Origin: Blautia sp.
GTDB taxonomy: Bacteria > Bacillota > Clostridia > Lachnospirales > Lachnospiraceae
DNA: 31,777 nt
Assembly (NCBI GenBank): GCA_030841965.1
Contig: JAUUSJ010000035.1
Span: 1-31,777, forward strand
Reading direction: 5' to 3'
Under the pieces are notes generated by a model that was not told the origin of the DNA, did no database searches, and saw only the letters and a program-made list of their open reading frames with translations. The position numbers were made by a program, and so were the translations under genes. Below, piece after piece: positions 31,433 through 31,777 of the stretch. Position 1 is the first letter of the stretch. Each line of letters starts with the position of its first letter.

Positions 31433-31529
31433 ACAAGGCAGTTTACTGACTTCGGATTCCTCCTTCACAGTGGCATCGCCGTGTGAGCCTCTACTCACTT
31501 TCCTGTTCGCTCCTCCCGGGAGACCTTGT
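31433..31529 (-). promoter_or_regulatory. Cobalamin-type riboswitch (compact form)
   Basis: On the minus strand the conserved GCCACTGTGA lies upstream of AAGTCAGTAAACTGCC, which matches the B12-box pattern AGYCAGGAGACCTGCC apart from a few positions. The outermost P1 helix is ACAAGG (complement of 31524-31529) with CCTTGT (complement of 31433-31438). An internal hairpin GTGAG/CTCAC is present. At under 100 bases it is short for the class, which fits the compact subtypes. Together with the downstream terminator it should switch off cobalt uptake when cobalamin is plentiful. Confidence 0.72.
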
Positions 31530-31555
31530 ATCTATGCTTTTTTCATTCTTGTACT

Positions 31556-31584
31556 ATTCTAGCACTAATGAGAAAAAATATCAA
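31556..31584 (-). promoter_or_regulatory. Sigma-A promoter of cbiMNQO
   Basis: TTGATA (31579-31584) and TAGAAT (31556-31561) on the minus strand have a 17-bp spacer; transcription starts near 31549, just before the riboswitch. Confidence 0.78.
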
Positions 31585-31667
31585 CATATTTGTTCAAAGA
31601 GGGGGGCGTAAATTTTTGTTGTTTGGATAATTGCTGTAGTGGAATCAGGCATGAGGAGGGTCGAGAA

Positions 31668-31777
31668 CAGACGCAAAGAGAATTTATAGATATGTTCTGG
31701 AATCAGACGCGAAGAGAGTTCATAGATATGTCCTCCAAAAACACGTTCGTTCCCACGGTTTTTCGACATACGCTGAT
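31668..31777 (-). repeat. Dispersed nested palindrome, copy 5 (cut by window end)
   Basis: Read on the minus strand, it has GTGGGAACGAACGTG and the right outer arm GGACATATCTATGAACTC, then flank GCGTCTG. The outer arm plus flank is duplicated: 31668-31703 and 31704-31739 are imperfect 36-bp tandem copies. The rest of the element lies beyond the window. Confidence 0.85.

Overview
The window looks like chromosome of an anaerobic, AT-rich Gram-positive gut Clostridium-type organism, most likely a Lachnospiraceae member. The reasons are strong AAGGAGG ribosome binding sites, sigma-A promoters with 17-bp spacers, an oxygen-sensitive class III ribonucleotide reductase with NrdR boxes, a GlpP antiterminator, and a CbiMNQO cobalt importer behind a cobalamin-type riboswitch. 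The genus cannot be fixed from sequence alone. Almost all genes are on the minus strand; the exception is a LacI-type regulator.

Layout from left to right: (1) a DAACS-family symporter (258-1616). (2) A sugar or sugar-acid operon (2173-10639). Its order DeoR regulator, aldo/keto reductase, PfkB kinase, class II aldolase, Zn-dehydrogenase, MFS transporter, Zn-dehydrogenase matches E. coli ydjF-G-H-I-J-K-L, with an AlsE-like epimerase inserted between the last two. It has a consensus promoter and a palindromic candidate operator at its head. (3) A small RelE-type toxin-antitoxin pair, a DUF362 protein and a HAD phosphatase (11403-13875). (4) An operon (14026-20284) with GlpP antiterminator, GlpF-like channel, two paralogous D-2-hydroxyacid dehydrogenases, an FGGY kinase that is not GlpK, and a class II aldolase. 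Its promoter is followed by a strong leader terminator, so I infer GlpP-type antitermination of an uncharacterised polyol/ketose pathway. (5) nrdD-nrdG (20983-23775). (6) An NRAMP-fold transporter lacking the metal motif, paired with a DapA/NanA-family lyase and a divergent LacI regulator with three operator-like palindromes (24212-28099). (7) cbiMNQO (28557-31261).

The most unusual feature is a roughly 200-bp nested palindrome present five times (window start, 11182, 20692, 28267, window end). Its helices differ in sequence between copies yet stay complementary, while two internal non-paired segments stay conserved. Copies lie just beyond the stop codons of genes. Two copies carry a longer left arm, a solo piece of that arm lies at 13973, and one copy has a second palindromic element inserted in it. 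A separate 142-bp IS66-like MITE with an exact 8-bp target duplication sits in the leader of the lyase operon. Both window edges fall inside the main repeat, as expected if this is a contig broken at repeats.

No rRNA, tRNA, CRISPR array or complete transposase gene was found.
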